Source: an uncultured Paracoccaceae bacterium
GTDB taxonomy: Bacteria > Pseudomonadota > Alphaproteobacteria > Rhodobacterales > Rhodobacteraceae
Reading direction: 5' to 3'
Assembly (NCBI GenBank): GCA_947492825.1
Contig: CANLNT010000001.1
Span: 62,001-126,000 of the forward strand
DNA: 64,000 nt
Shown: piece after piece, positions 1 through 9,113 of the stretch
Layout of the letters: each line of letters opens with the position of its first letter
Position numbering within the stretch: the first letter of the stretch is position 1
Made by a program: the position numbers and the translations under genes
The notes under the pieces: model-generated
Told to the model about the DNA's origin: nothing
Databases searched by the model: none
Seen by the model: only the letters and a program-made list of their open reading frames with translations

Positions 1-376
1 TGCCTTTGCCGTAGAAATGGGTCTTGTCCGCTTCGGGATAGACCATGTCACACCCCAGCATCGCGATCACCGACGGCTTTAGCGCCCCCAGCGCCCAGTA
101 AGCCGCGGTAAAGGCCATCGTGCCACCGGCATAGACAAAGCCGCCAAAACGGTTCTGGATCGGCACGTAAGTATCTGCCGTGATGATCTGTTGACTCGCC
201 GCCAAGGCAATTGGTTGCCGCTCTGCAGGGAAGTCGCTGGGGTGGATCAGATAGTCCCAATCAGGGCGCACGGCCCAGGCGTTGTTGATCGCTACGATCT
301 TGTCAAATGGCGCGCGCGGCCAGTCACGGCAAGCCGTCACAGCAGGGCCAGAGCCCAGAATGAGCACGATCGACAT
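1..376 (-). CDS. Unknown protein, C-terminal part beyond left edge
   Basis: Only the first 125 residues are visible; the rest lies outside the window. The ATG at 376 has AGGGG about ten bases upstream. An in-frame ATG at 448 with AGGA before it would add 24 residues, but that extension looks non-native because MSIVLILGSGP makes a natural first beta strand and glycine loop. Visible segments include INNAWAVRPDWDY and, close to the edge, DKTHFYGKG. This recalls MptE/DUF115-like or sialyltransferase-like folds, too weakly to name. It sits downstream of DUF3052 and the sulfotransferase on the same strand, so a role on surface glycans is possible by context only. Confidence 0.65.
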   Translation of the reverse strand, partial: MSIVLILGSGPAVTACRDWPRAPFDKIVAINNAWAVRPDWDYLIHPSDFPAERQPIALAASQQIITADTYVPIQNRFGGFVYAGGTMAFTAAYWALGALKPSVIAMLGCDMVYPEADKTHFYGKG

Positions 377-490
377 TCCCAATTGCCCCTGATTGGTGCG
401 TTTGAACACAAGCGCGCTTGGACATTTCCAACCGGGCGGTGTTGTCATCACTTTAATCCTAGGGGCGGGCCATGGAAAATCAAACTTCCG

Positions 491-892
491 CTAGCGCAAT
501 TCCTTGCGGATCATCAGTTTGAGCCCGGACCAAACCTCGGTCACGGCGCAGACCTTCACATCCACGAGGCCTATCGGCAGCGCGACCTCTCTGATCGTGT
601 CTTCGATGACTTCTGTTGGCACTTTGGACGTCTTCTTGGGCCAACTGACCCAGATCATGCCATCGCGCGCCATGGTCGATAGGCGGGCGGTCAGCACTTC
701 CTCAAGCTCTGCTCGGAGCGTCGTGAAAAGATGGACAAAGTCCTGATCTGAAACGGCCCCCCAATTTACAACCGGCGATCCTGACAAGAGATGATGGGAA
801 TAACCATCAGGCGGGTTTATCACTTCTGCAGCCATTCCGTCTTTCAGGCCCAGCTTTTTCCAAAGCGGGGTGCCTGAATATCCGGCTGTCAT
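491..892 (-). CDS. DUF3052 family protein
   Basis: A 133-residue soluble protein starting MTAGYSGTPLWKKLGLKDG, the characteristic N-terminal signature of DUF3052 (GYSGTPL.KKLG.K.G). The middle carries WVSWPKKTSKVPT and the C-terminal third a beta-rich VKVCAVTEVWSGLKLM segment, as in the family. No catalytic function is established for DUF3052. Its start codon overlaps the stop of the sulfotransferase by four bases (ATGA), so the two are translationally coupled and share a transcript. Length agrees with the family. No signal peptide or membrane segment is visible. Confidence 0.82.
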   Translation of the reverse strand: MTAGYSGTPLWKKLGLKDGMAAEVINPPDGYSHHLLSGSPVVNWGAVSDQDFVHLFTTLRAELEEVLTARLSTMARDGMIWVSWPKKTSKVPTEVIEDTIREVALPIGLVDVKVCAVTEVWSGLKLMIRKELR

Positions 893-1707
893 TCGCCCAG
901 CTTGGCGTGAACTTCGTGCAGGTCAATTTCGCCCACGGGCATCTTGTTGCCGGGGTTTTCAAAGTCGTATTTGAACAGCTGGAAATCTTTCTTGTAGATT
1001 TCATAGACCAGATGCATCGACAGATCGTCGAAATAGTCCTCGACCGGGTGCTGGCGTTTCGGTCCGTGGCCCTCGCTTTCGTTGAAGCGGGGGATCGCCG
1101 ACAGATCGACCGGGTGCGGCGTGTCGATCTTGTCGAGCACCTGCTGCATCCCGTCATTGAAGCTTTCGGTCCAGAAAATCTTATCATAGCGGCCGCCGTT
1201 CACGATGAACGTGCTGATATGGCCAGACATGGCGGACCAATGAATGTCAGGTTCCATCGGGCGGCGCCAGCGGATGGTATCGCGCGCAAACAGCAAAAAG
1301 CGGCGGAAGGATTTGATCTGATCGAATTCAAAGCCGGTTTCGGGGTCACCCACCTCGATCCCGTATTTCTGGATCAGAAGTGGCACAAGGTTGCCGCGAT
1401 ACCTGCGACCATTGCGCTGAATGCCACAAATCTTGTCAAAGAAGGATGACAGGATGCGGGTGTAGGGGTTCCGCACGCAGGTAAAGGCATAGGAATTATG
1501 CGCCTTGACGTTCGCGCTGATCACCGGCTGGCTTTCATCCATCGCCCACTTGTGCATGCCATGTTTGGCGTCGTGGATGTCGCCGTCAAAGAACGCGCCG
1601 TGGTCAGAATAGAACATGATCTGACCGATGGTCGAGCAGGCGCATTTCGGGACGACCCGATACACCACACTTTCACTTTCTGTCATCCACGTGCCGGGGA
1701 AACCCAT
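889..1707 (-). CDS. Sulfotransferase family protein (PAPS-dependent)
   Basis: A 272-residue protein of the sulfotransferase family 2 fold. The 5'-phosphosulfate-binding loop is seen as YRVVPKCACSTI near residue 17-28, and the 3'-phosphate-binding motif as CVRNPYTRILSSFFDK around residues 77-92; both mark transfer of sulfate from PAPS to a glycan or lipid hydroxyl. The family's bacterial members modify surface polysaccharides, capsules or Nod-type factors; the substrate here is unknown. GGAGGG eight bases before the ATG supports this start; a second ATG 21 bases inside is less likely. It heads a unit with DUF3052 and is divergent from the GT14 glycosyltransferase. Confidence 0.85.
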   Translation of the reverse strand: MGFPGTWMTESESVVYRVVPKCACSTIGQIMFYSDHGAFFDGDIHDAKHGMHKWAMDESQPVISANVKAHNSYAFTCVRNPYTRILSSFFDKICGIQRNGRRYRGNLVPLLIQKYGIEVGDPETGFEFDQIKSFRRFLLFARDTIRWRRPMEPDIHWSAMSGHISTFIVNGGRYDKIFWTESFNDGMQQVLDKIDTPHPVDLSAIPRFNESEGHGPKRQHPVEDYFDDLSMHLVYEIYKKDFQLFKYDFENPGNKMPVGEIDLHEVHAKLGE

Positions 1708-1765
1708 GAACCGAACCCTCCGCGTCAGGGAACACAGGTGCCTGACATCTACGTCATTCTATTAG

Positions 1766-1798
1766 TTGACCCTGAAAAGCAAAGAAACCCTGTATATT
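1766..1798 (+). promoter_or_regulatory. Weak promoter candidate for the GT14 gene
   Basis: TTGACC at 1766-1771 and TATATT at 1793-1798 lie in the 153-base gap between the divergent sulfotransferase and glycosyltransferase genes. The spacer is 21 bases, longer than usual; using TGTATA as the -10 gives 19. The region is locally AT-rich compared with its surroundings. Placement by eye only. Confidence 0.25.
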
Positions 1799-1860
1799 CA
1801 ATGTCTGTTCACGCTATGACGTGTAAACAATAGTGCGCTTCGGGCAGGACCGTTTCCATC

Positions 1861-3438
1861 ATGGCAAAAATTGCCTTCATTCTGCTGTGTCACAAGGATC
1901 CCGATGCCATCGTGCAACAGGCCGAACAGCTGACGGCAGCGGGCGACTATATTGCGATTCATTTCGATGCCCGCGCCCCAAAAGCAGCGTTTGCCCAAAT
2001 CCAAGACGCATTGGGCGACAACCCGAATGTCACTTTTGCAACCAAACGCATCAAATGTGGCTGGGGCGAATGGTCGTTGGTGCAGGCCACGCTTTATGCG
2101 GTTGAAGCGGCCGAAGCCGCCTTTCCGCGGGCCACGCATTTCTACATGGTTTCTGGCGATTGCATGGCGATCAAGTCGGCGGCTTTTGCGCATCAGTTTC
2201 TGGACGCAGAAGACGTCGACTATGTGGAAAGTTTTGATTTTCACAACAGCGATTGGATCAAAACCGGCTGGCGCGAAGAACGGCTGATTTATCGTCACTT
2301 CTTCAACGAGCGCACGCAGAAGGCGTTGTTCTACAGTAGTTTTCGGCTGCAACGTTGGCTTGGACTGACACGTGACATCCCCAGCGACATTCAGGTGATG
2401 ATCGGCAGCCAATGGTGGTGTTTGCGCCGCCGCACGGTCGAGGCGATTTTGGAGTTTGTCGCGCGGCGCAAGGACGTGATGCGCTTTTTCAAGACGACGT
2501 GGATTCCGGATGAGACGTTTTTTCAAACCCTCGTGCGCCACCTTGTACCGGGGTCGGAGATCAAGGCGCGGACGCTGACGTTTTTGATGTTCACCGACTA
2601 CGGGATGCCTGTCACGTTCTACAACGATCACTATGATCTTTTGCTGTCACAGGATGCGTTGTTTGCCCGCAAGATCAGCCCCGAAGCGAAAGAGCTGAAA
2701 TCGCGGCTGGGTGCGCTTTATGCCTCTGACCGGGATGATTTCAAGATTTCTGACGAAGGGCGCAGCCTGTTCAAGTTTCTGACAGGCCGGGGGCGGGTCG
2801 GACGGCGTTTTGCAACACGATTTTGGGAGACTGAGACATCTCTGGGGCATGATCGTGAGCTGCTGATTGTCGCCTGCAAGAAATGGCACGTGGCCAAGCG
2901 ATTACTGGGTGGGATCAAGCATTGCACCAACATTCCGGCTGTCGAATATCTGTTCAACGAAGAAGATACTGCGATGCCGGATCTGGGCGGCATCCAATCC
3001 ACGCTGGCCAAGCGGACCCGCCATCGCCGCGCGTTGATGCGGATGCTGTTTGACTACCACGAATCCGATAGAATGATCATCTGCCTGGACACGTCTAATT
3101 TTGACCTGATGCAAGACTTTTTCGCCGACCGCGCGACCACGCGGTTACTGGAGGTTGAATGCGAAATGACGGACGAATACCTTGCAGGTCATGCGCGCCG
3201 CGTTGGGCTGGCGGGCGAGCAGACGTCAAACGACGCAATTGCACAGATTTTGCCAACGATCCGCTATGATGTGATCTTTGAAAGCGATCGCATTCGCGAT
3301 GCGGAATTCACCCACCACCACCGCATTCGCGAAGCCTGGAGCGCAGAGCGGAATGCGGGTGAGATTGCGAAGTTTCTAAGTGTGAATGATGATACCGCCA
3401 AGGCAATTGCCGAGACGCCACACCTTTTTGTCGATTAG
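1861..3438 (+). CDS. GT14 beta-1,6-N-acetylglucosaminyltransferase-like (Branch domain)
   Basis: A 525-residue protein. Residues 1-270 match the core-2/I-branching (GT14) fold: MAKIAFILLCHKDP at the start, IHFDARAP, TKRIKCGWGEWSLVQA around residue 60-75, FYMVSGDCMAIKS near 97-109, and GSQWWCLRRR near 180. This is the usual bacterial form with a long extra C-terminal region (about residues 290-525), which in Rhodobacteraceae is a separate conserved domain (DUF5928-like) of unknown role. No signal peptide or membrane helix, so it probably works in the cytosol on a lipid-linked or nascent glycan. Divergent from the sulfotransferase; together they suggest assembly and sulfation of a surface glycan. 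Confidence 0.85.
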   Translation: MAKIAFILLCHKDPDAIVQQAEQLTAAGDYIAIHFDARAPKAAFAQIQDALGDNPNVTFATKRIKCGWGEWSLVQATLYAVEAAEAAFPRATHFYMVSGDCMAIKSAAFAHQFLDAEDVDYVESFDFHNSDWIKTGWREERLIYRHFFNERTQKALFYSSFRLQRWLGLTRDIPSDIQVMIGSQWWCLRRRTVEAILEFVARRKDVMRFFKTTWIPDETFFQTLVRHLVPGSEIKARTLTFLMFTDYGMPVTFYNDHYDLLLSQDALFARKISPEAKELKSRLGALYASDRDDFKISDEGRSLFKFLTGRGRVGRRFATRFWETETSLGHDRELLIVACKKWHVAKRLLGGIKHCTNIPAVEYLFNEEDTAMPDLGGIQSTLAKRTRHRRALMRMLFDYHESDRMIICLDTSNFDLMQDFFADRATTRLLEVECEMTDEYLAGHARRVGLAGEQTSNDAIAQILPTIRYDVIFESDRIRDAEFTHHHRIREAWSAERNAGEIAKFLSVNDDTAKAIAETPHLFVD

Positions 3439-3447
3439 GGAGCCGAC

Positions 3448-3810
3448 ATGTTCGACTACGATGACCAGAACATTTTTGCCAAGATCCTGCGCGGGGAGAT
3501 CCCCAACCAGACCGTGTTCGAAAGCGACCATGCACTGGCATTTAATGACATAAACCCGCAGGCGCCGGTGCATGTGCTGGTGATCCCAAAGGGACCATAT
3601 GTCTCTTTGGATCACTTCGCAGGGGAGGCGAGCGCTGCTGAGCAGGCGGGATTTTTTGCAGCCGTGGCAGAGGTGTGCAGGATCACGGGTGTCGATGCAG
3701 GATTCCGCGCGATTGCCAATACTCGCACCCATGGGGTGCAGGATGTGCCGCATTTTCACATGCATATCATTGGCGGCGCTCAGCTGGGCCGGATGTTGCC
3801 AGCCGGCTGA
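3448..3810 (+). CDS. HIT family nucleotide-binding protein
   Basis: A 120-residue histidine-triad protein, full family length. N-terminal FAKILRGEIPNQTVFES and AFNDINPQAPVHVLVIPK are typical of the Hint branch, and the active-site triad HFHMHIIGG stands near residue 105-113. Such enzymes hydrolyse nucleoside phosphoramidates, for example AMP-lysine adducts, in the cytosol. GGGAG precedes the ATG, and the gene follows the glycosyltransferase by nine bases, so it probably shares its transcript. A hairpin repeat follows the stop. Confidence 0.93.
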   Translation: MFDYDDQNIFAKILRGEIPNQTVFESDHALAFNDINPQAPVHVLVIPKGPYVSLDHFAGEASAAEQAGFFAAVAEVCRITGVDAGFRAIANTRTHGVQDVPHFHMHIIGGAQLGRMLPAG

Positions 3811-3815
3811 CGCTG

Positions 3816-3848
3816 TTTGCCGCAAGCGGCAAAGGCGCCCCACCCGCC
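3816..3848 (+). repeat. Hairpin with conserved GCGCCCC tail, copy 1
   Basis: TTTGCCGC (3816-3823), two-base loop, GCGGCAAA (3826-3833), then GGCGCCCCACCCGCC (3834-3848). The same layout recurs at 21847-21880 and 51192-51225 with different but still complementary stems. This copy lies between convergent genes (HIT and the ABC ATPase) and could end both transcripts, although no T-run follows. Confidence 0.6.
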
Positions 3849-3855
3849 CGGCAAC

Positions 3856-4785
3856 CTATTTGCCAGAGGTCAACGACAAGAAGACGTCTTCGAGGTCCGG
3901 CTGTTCGGTTGTGACATCACGGATGCTGATCCCGGCGCTTTGGATGGCGGATAGGATCGCCTCTGCCGGGGTGGCACTTGCGGCATAGGTGATTGCAAGC
4001 GTGCCATCGGGGCGGATTTGTCCCGACGCGCCATCCGGCAGGACGGGCAGATCGGCGGCTTGAGTCGGTGTGATGACAAGTGTCTTTTGATCCAGCGTGC
4101 TGAGCAGATTGGATGTTGTGTCACGCACGATCATCTCGCCATGATTGATGATCGCTATCTCGTCGCACATCGCCTCTGCCTCTCCGAGGTAGTGGGTGGT
4201 CAGGATGATCGTTTTGCCTGCGCGGTTCAGGTCGCGCACGTTGTCCCACAGCATATTGCGCAATTCGATATCGACACCCGCTGTTGGTTCATCCAGCACT
4301 AGAATGTTGGGGTCATGCACTAACGCCTTACCCAGCAGCAATCGCCGCCGCATGCCGCCGGAAAGTGAGCGGGCGTAAGCCTCTGCCTTGTCGGAAAGGC
4401 CAATCAATTCAAGGATTTCATCGGTACGCCGTTGCGCTTTGGGCACGCCGTAAAGCCCCGCCTGCACATCAAGTGATCCGCGGGGTGTGAAGAAAGGATC
4501 AAGGTTGGGTTCCTGCGGCATGATCCCGATGGCAGCGCGGCTTTGGCGCGGGTTCACATCCTGGTCAAAGCCCCAGATTTCCACGCTGCCAGCGGTTTTG
4601 TTGACCAGCCCGGCCAGAATATTGATCAGCGTGGACTTGCCCGCACCATTTGGCCCCAGTAGCCCAAAGATCGACCCACGCGGGATATCCAGATCAACGC
4701 CTTTCAGCGCATCCTTGGCGGGGGCGCGTCCGGTGGCGGCGTAGGTCTTGGTTAAGCCGGATATTTGCAGCGCTTGATCGGTCAT
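3856..4785 (-). CDS. ABC-2 type exporter ATP-binding subunit
   Basis: About 309 residues. Walker A is GPNGAGKST (near residue 43), the signature [19 protein letters not shown] (near 140), Walker [11 protein letters not shown], and the switch histidine in [13 protein letters not shown]. The C-terminal part (residues 220-309) matches the regulatory domain of YadG/CcmA-like exporters. The start at 4785 (MTDQALQIS) has GGAAAG before it; an upstream ATG at 4887 would overlap the divergent zinc-finger gene. No permease lies beside it on either side, so its partner must be encoded elsewhere or beyond the visible operon. Confidence 0.87.
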   Translation of the reverse strand: MTDQALQISGLTKTYAATGRAPAKDALKGVDLDIPRGSIFGLLGPNGAGKSTLINILAGLVNKTAGSVEIWGFDQDVNPRQSRAAIGIMPQEPNLDPFFTPRGSLDVQAGLYGVPKAQRRTDEILELIGLSDKAEAYARSLSGGMRRRLLLGKALVHDPNILVLDEPTAGVDIELRNMLWDNVRDLNRAGKTIILTTHYLGEAEAMCDEIAIINHGEMIVRDTTSNLLSTLDQKTLVITPTQAADLPVLPDGASGQIRPDGTLAITYAASATPAEAILSAIQSAGISIRDVTTEQPDLEDVFLSLTSGK

Positions 4786-4871
4786 TGGCGTCTTTCCACC
4801 GGGGCAGGGTCGTATTAGTGTCGCGCCTGAGATATGGCGGATCAGACCCGCGACAACAGACAGGCCGACCC

Positions 4872-5051
4872 ATGACACGTCCCGCACCGGAAACCAAGAT
4901 CGTCAAAGACTGGCGTATTGCCTGCGATGGTGGGGAGGGCGGATTGGGCCACCCGCGTGTCTGGTTGCAACTGCCAAAGGAACACGGCTGGGTCGAATGC
5001 CCTTACTGTGATGCGAAATATATCCATGAGGATTTTGAAGGCAAAGTCTGA
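4872..5051 (+). CDS. zf-CHCC zinc-finger protein (NDUFS6-like)
   Basis: A 59-residue protein of the CHCC zinc-finger family. The metal ligands are visible as C in RIACDGG, H in LGHPRVWL, and the pair in ECPYCDAKY. The family is the bacterial form of the NDUFS6/13-kDa accessory subunit of respiratory complex I, where it binds one zinc ion and aids assembly of the peripheral arm. The length is normal for alphaproteobacteria. Divergent from the ABC ATPase and 59 bases upstream of polA. No complex I genes lie in this window. Confidence 0.82.
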   Translation: MTRPAPETKIVKDWRIACDGGEGGLGHPRVWLQLPKEHGWVECPYCDAKYIHEDFEGKV

Positions 5052-5110
5052 TCTGGCCCCCCAGCCGCGTTCATGGCAAAAACCATGGGCGACGATCAGG
5101 GGGACACGCG

Positions 5111-7906
5111 ATGACAACTTTCGGCAAAGGCTGCCATCTGCATCTGATTGACGGCTCTGCCTTCATCTTTCGCGCTTATCACGCCCTTCCACCTTTGACG
5201 CGCAAGTCTGATGGTTTACCGGTCGGTGCCGTCAGCGGTTTTGTGAACATGTTGCAGCGCTATATCGAGGGCAACACCGGCCCTGATGCTGCAACCCATG
5301 TTGCGGTGATCTTTGACAAGGGCAGCCATACGTTCCGCAATGACATGTATGACCAATACAAGGCGAACCGCGAAGCGATGCCAGAGGATTTGCGCCCGCA
5401 AATTCCGCTGACCCGTGATGCGACACGGGCGTTCAACATTGCCTGCGAAGAGATTGAGGGGTTTGAGGCGGATGATATTATCGCCACGCTCGCCCATCAG
5501 GCCCGCGATGCCGGTGGGCGGGTCACGATCCTGAGTTCTGACAAGGACCTGATGCAGCTTGTTGGCGGTGGGGTCGAGATGTTGGACCCAATGAAGAACA
5601 AGCGGATCGACAGTGACGGTGTCGTCGAAAAATTTGGTGTTGGGCCTGAACGCGTCGTGGATGTGCAGGCGCTGGCAGGGGATTCGGTTGACAACGTGCC
5701 AGGTGCGCCAGGCATCGGGATCAAGACGGCGGCACTCTTGATTAATGAATATGGGGACTTGGAGAGCTTGCTGGACCGGGCGACCGAGATCAAGCAACCC
5801 AAGCGCCGACAGACCCTGATCGACAATCGCGCGCAGATTGAGCTGTCCAAGAAGTTGGTGCAGTTGGATTGCGGGATGGACCTGCCGTTCGACCTTGATA
5901 GCCTAGAAATCCGCGACCCGGAGATTGATCCGTTGATGGCTTTTTTGGCCGAGATGGAGTTTCGGACCGTCACCAAGCGGATCGCCGACAAGTTAGGTGT
6001 TGAGCCCCCGGTGATCGAAGCGGCCCCGCAAGCAGAAGAAGCGGCCCAACCGGAAGAAAAACCTTTTGATCCAGAGCTTTATGAATGCGTTCGCGATGCG
6101 GCGGCACTGCAGGTCTGGATCGACCGTATCCGGGAACGCGGCTATGTGGCGATTGATACCGAGACGACCGCGCTGAACGAAATGCGCGCCGATTTGGTTG
6201 GCATCTCGCTTTGCGTTGAGGCCGGAGAGGCCTGCTACATCCCGCTGACCCACAAGGCGGGTGGTGCTGATGATTTGTTCGGCTCTGACGAACTGGCCGA
6301 GGGGCAAATGCCCTTTGAGGATTGTCTCGCGATGCTGAAGCCCGTGCTGGAGGATGAGAGCGTCCTGAAGATCGGGCAGAACATGAAATACGACGCCAAG
6401 ATTTTCGCGCGCCAGGGGGTCAACGTGGCCCCTGTCGATGACACGATGCTGCTGTCTTATGCGATGCACGCGGGCGAGCATAACCACGGGATGGACCTGC
6501 TGTCAGAGCGCTATCTGGGGCACACGCCAATTCCGATTAAGCCCTTATTGGGAAGCGGAAAATCCGCGATCACCTTTGACCGGGTAGCGATTGATGAAGC
6601 GGTGAAATATGCCGCCGAGGACGCTGATATCACCTTGCGCCTATGGCAGGCGCTGAAGCCAAAGCTGCATACCCGCAAGGTCACAACAGTCTATGAAACG
6701 TTGGAACGCCCGCTGATCCCGGTTCTGGCCGAGATGGAGATGGCGGGGATCAAGGTGGACCGCGATACGCTGTCGCGGATGTCCAACGCCTTTAGCCAGA
6801 AGATGGCGGGTCTGGAGGATGAAATTCAGGACAAGGCGGGCCGGAAATTCAACGTCGGTTCACCTAAGCAATTGGGCGAAATCCTGTTTGATGAGTTGGC
6901 GCTGCCCGGCGGAAAGAAGGGCAAGACCGGCGCGTATTCCACCGGGGCTGATATTCTGGAGGATTTGGCGACAGAGCATGAAATCCCGGGGCTGATCCTG
7001 GATTGGCGGCAACTGTCGAAGCTGAAATCAACTTACACCGATGCGCTGCAAGAACATATTAACGCAGAGACCGGTCGTGTTCACACCTCTTACTCTATCG
7101 CCGGTGCTAACACGGGGCGGCTGGCCTCGACCGATCCGAATTTGCAGAACATCCCGGTACGCAGCGAAGAGGGCCGGCGGATCAGAGAGGCCTTTGTCGC
7201 GGAAGATGGCAAGGTTCTGGTATCCTTGGATTATAGTCAGATTGAGCTACGGATCTTGGCGCATGTGGCGGGCATTGAAGAGTTGAAACAGGCGTTCCGC
7301 GATGGTGTGGATATCCATGCTTTGACGGCGTCCGAGATGTTTAACGTTCCCTTGGAAGAAATGACCCCGGATGTGCGCAGACAGGCCAAGGCGATCAATT
7401 TCGGCGTGATCTACGGCATTTCCGGTTTCGGTCTAGCGCGCAATCTGCGCATTCCGCGGGCCGAAGCACAGGGGTTTATCGACCGCTACTTCGAACGTTT
7501 TCCCGGCATTCGCGCCTACATGGATAACACGGTAGCCTTTGCCAAAGAGCATGGATACGTGCAGACGCTGTTTGGGCGGCGGATCAACACGCCAGAGATC
7601 AACGCCAAGGGGCCGCATGCAGGCTTTGCCAAGCGCGCGGCGATCAATGCGCCGATCCAAGGAACTGCCGCCGACGTGATCCGCCGGGCGATGATCCGGA
7701 TGCCGGATGCGATTGCGGGGATGCCCGCGAAGATGCTGCTGCAGGTGCATGATGAACTGCTCTTTGAGGTGGAAAAGGGCGCTGTTGACGATCTGATTGG
7801 CACCGCACGGGATGTGATGGAGAACGCGTCCGACCCTGCCGTGAAACTGGATGTGAAGCTGTCTGTGGATGCAGGACAGGGGGCGAATTGGGCGCAAGCT
7901 CACTGA
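5111..7906 (+). CDS. polA: DNA polymerase I
   Basis: A 931-residue three-domain polymerase for Okazaki fragment maturation and repair. Residues 1-290: 5'-3' exonuclease (LIDGSAFIFRAYHALPP; EIEGFEADDIIATLA; SSDKDLMQL; GDSVDNVPGAPGIGIKTA). Residues about 345-530: 3'-5' exonuclease with all three motifs intact (AIDTETTA; GQNMKYDAKIF; YAAEDADITLRLW), so proofreading is expected. Residues about 560-931: polymerase with motif A SLDYSQIELRILAH (near 705), O-helix RRQAKAINFGVIYG and motif C LLQVHDELLFEVE (near 877). AGGGGGA supports the ATG at 5111. Length is normal. Confidence 0.97.
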   Translation: MTTFGKGCHLHLIDGSAFIFRAYHALPPLTRKSDGLPVGAVSGFVNMLQRYIEGNTGPDAATHVAVIFDKGSHTFRNDMYDQYKANREAMPEDLRPQIPLTRDATRAFNIACEEIEGFEADDIIATLAHQARDAGGRVTILSSDKDLMQLVGGGVEMLDPMKNKRIDSDGVVEKFGVGPERVVDVQALAGDSVDNVPGAPGIGIKTAALLINEYGDLESLLDRATEIKQPKRRQTLIDNRAQIELSKKLVQLDCGMDLPFDLDSLEIRDPEIDPLMAFLAEMEFRTVTKRIADKLGVEPPVIEAAPQAEEAAQPEEKPFDPELYECVRDAAALQVWIDRIRERGYVAIDTETTALNEMRADLVGISLCVEAGEACYIPLTHKAGGADDLFGSDELAEGQMPFEDCLAMLKPVLEDESVLKIGQNMKYDAKIFARQGVNVAPVDDTMLLSYAMHAGEHNHGMDLLSERYLGHTPIPIKPLLGSGKSAITFDRVAIDEAVKYAAEDADITLRLWQALKPKLHTRKVTTVYETLERPLIPVLAEMEMAGIKVDRDTLSRMSNAFSQKMAGLEDEIQDKAGRKFNVGSPKQLGEILFDELALPGGKKGKTGAYSTGADILEDLATEHEIPGLILDWRQLSKLKSTYTDALQEHINAETGRVHTSYSIAGANTGRLASTDPNLQNIPVRSEEGRRIREAFVAEDGKVLVSLDYSQIELRILAHVAGIEELKQAFRDGVDIHALTASEMFNVPLEEMTPDVRRQAKAINFGVIYGISGFGLARNLRIPRAEAQGFIDRYFERFPGIRAYMDNTVAFAKEHGYVQTLFGRRINTPEINAKGPHAGFAKRAAINAPIQGTAADVIRRAMIRMPDAIAGMPAKMLLQVHDELLFEVEKGAVDDLIGTARDVMENASDPAVKLDVKLSVDAGQGANWAQAH

Positions 7907-8024
7907 TCTGTGACGGTGGTGCTGCCATGTGAGCTATCGGAATTGGCAGAAATCAGACTAGATGTACGGTAACACCGACAAATCCCGCGCTTCCTTGCGT
8001 TTAACTTCAAAAGGAGCATTGCAG

Positions 8025-8510
8025 ATGACAAAATTCAGAGCCTCCCGCCGCCGCTTTATCGCGACCGCTGCCGCGAGCGCCAGCTTTGCCACCGGTCTTT
8101 TGTCGCCCGCGCAGGCGCAGTCACTTGCCCCGACCCCGTCAATGCGCGGTGGGGCCAATAACTATCGCCCCGGCGCCCCGATTGTAGAGCGGATTGGCGG
8201 CGGTGGTTTTATGATGACGGGCACTGTTCGCCGTGCGGGTGATGGTGCACCGCTGCAGGGCGTGCGCATTCAGATCTGGGCGCATACGACCGAAGGGCAT
8301 GAGCGCGACGCGCATAGCCATGGGGCCACCCTGACCGATGCGCAGGGTGTGTTCCGCATGGATATGCCGCAGATCGTGCCCGCTTTTGGCCAGGCTCATG
8401 GGCATTTGGCATCTGAGGCGGTCGGGTTCGAGACGGTGTTTTTGCGGCCCCTGCTGGCAAGCTCAAGCGATACCTCACTGAACGCCGATTTCGTGCTTGC
8501 CACGCTGTGA
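8025..8510 (+). CDS. Tat-exported small protein, dioxygenase-like beta sandwich
   Basis: A 161-residue exported protein. The ATG at 8025 has a perfect AAGGAG nine bases upstream. It begins with a twin-arginine signal (SRRRFIATAAA) and an AQA cleavage site near residue 30. The mature part carries GTVRRAGDGAPLQGVRIQIW, the fold entry of intradiol ring-cleavage dioxygenases and carboxypeptidase-regulatory-like sandwiches, and several histidines (HTTEGHERDAHSHG; FGQAHGHLA). The tyrosine ligands of true intradiol enzymes are not visible, so catalysis is doubtful; a metal- or haem-related role is possible. Its stop overlaps the next start (GTGA), coupling it to the ferric-reductase-like membrane protein. 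Confidence 0.72.
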   Translation: MTKFRASRRRFIATAAASASFATGLLSPAQAQSLAPTPSMRGGANNYRPGAPIVERIGGGGFMMTGTVRRAGDGAPLQGVRIQIWAHTTEGHERDAHSHGATLTDAQGVFRMDMPQIVPAFGQAHGHLASEAVGFETVFLRPLLASSSDTSLNADFVLATL

Positions 8511-9109
8511 TCAAGGCGGACGGCAGAGGGTATAACCTTCAGATTTGGTTCGTTTTTCTGTGCTTTTTGATTGTCCCGCTTGCCTTGGCGGCGACCAGCC
8601 CGCTGTTGGCGTGGCGGCAACCGATTTATATCGCGGCAGGCTTTGCCGGGATCATCGGGATGACGCTGCTTTTGGTGCAGCCGGTTCTGATCGCCGGGCA
8701 TCTACCGGGGTTTCAAGGAATCACGGGGCGGCGGGTGCATCGGGTCACAGGTGTGCTGCTGTTGCTGGCGGTTCTGGCGCATATCGCGGGGCTTTGGATC
8801 ACCAGCCCGCCTGATGTCATCGACGTGTTGTTGTTTGCATCGCCCACGCCCTTTGGGGTTTGGGGGGCAATTGCAATGTGGGCCGTGCTCGCCAGTGCGC
8901 TGTTGGCGTTGCTGCGTCGGAAATTTCGGCCAATGACGTGGCGGCGGCTGCATGCGGGCTTGGCGGCGGTCATTGTAGGGGGAACCGTGGCCCATGCGGT
9001 GCTGATCGAAGGCACGATGGAGAGCATGTCCAAGATCGCGCTGAGCGCATTCATCATCATGGCAAATCTGCCCGTGATTTACCGCGCCTTTGTGCCGCGC
9101 CGGGCATGA
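8507..9109 (+). CDS. Ferric reductase-like transmembrane protein
   Basis: A 200-residue integral membrane protein with about six helices, starting at GTG 8507 inside the stop of the upstream gene. Pairs of histidines in helices (RRVHRVTGVLLLLAVLAHIAGL; RRLHAGLAAVIVGGTVAHAVLIEG) match the bis-haem-b arrangement of the ferric reductase/NOX/YedZ superfamily. No FAD or NAD domain is attached, so electrons must come from a partner. Coupling to a Tat substrate resembles the MsrP-MsrQ logic (YedZ-type haem protein serving a Tat-exported partner), but the partner here is not MsrP. The transcript runs into a bidirectional-looking hairpin at 9114. Confidence 0.75.
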   Translation: MIKADGRGYNLQIWFVFLCFLIVPLALAATSPLLAWRQPIYIAAGFAGIIGMTLLLVQPVLIAGHLPGFQGITGRRVHRVTGVLLLLAVLAHIAGLWITSPPDVIDVLLFASPTPFGVWGAIAMWAVLASALLALLRRKFRPMTWRRLHAGLAAVIVGGTVAHAVLIEGTMESMSKIALSAFIIMANLPVIYRAFVPRRA

Positions 9110-9113
9110 AAAA

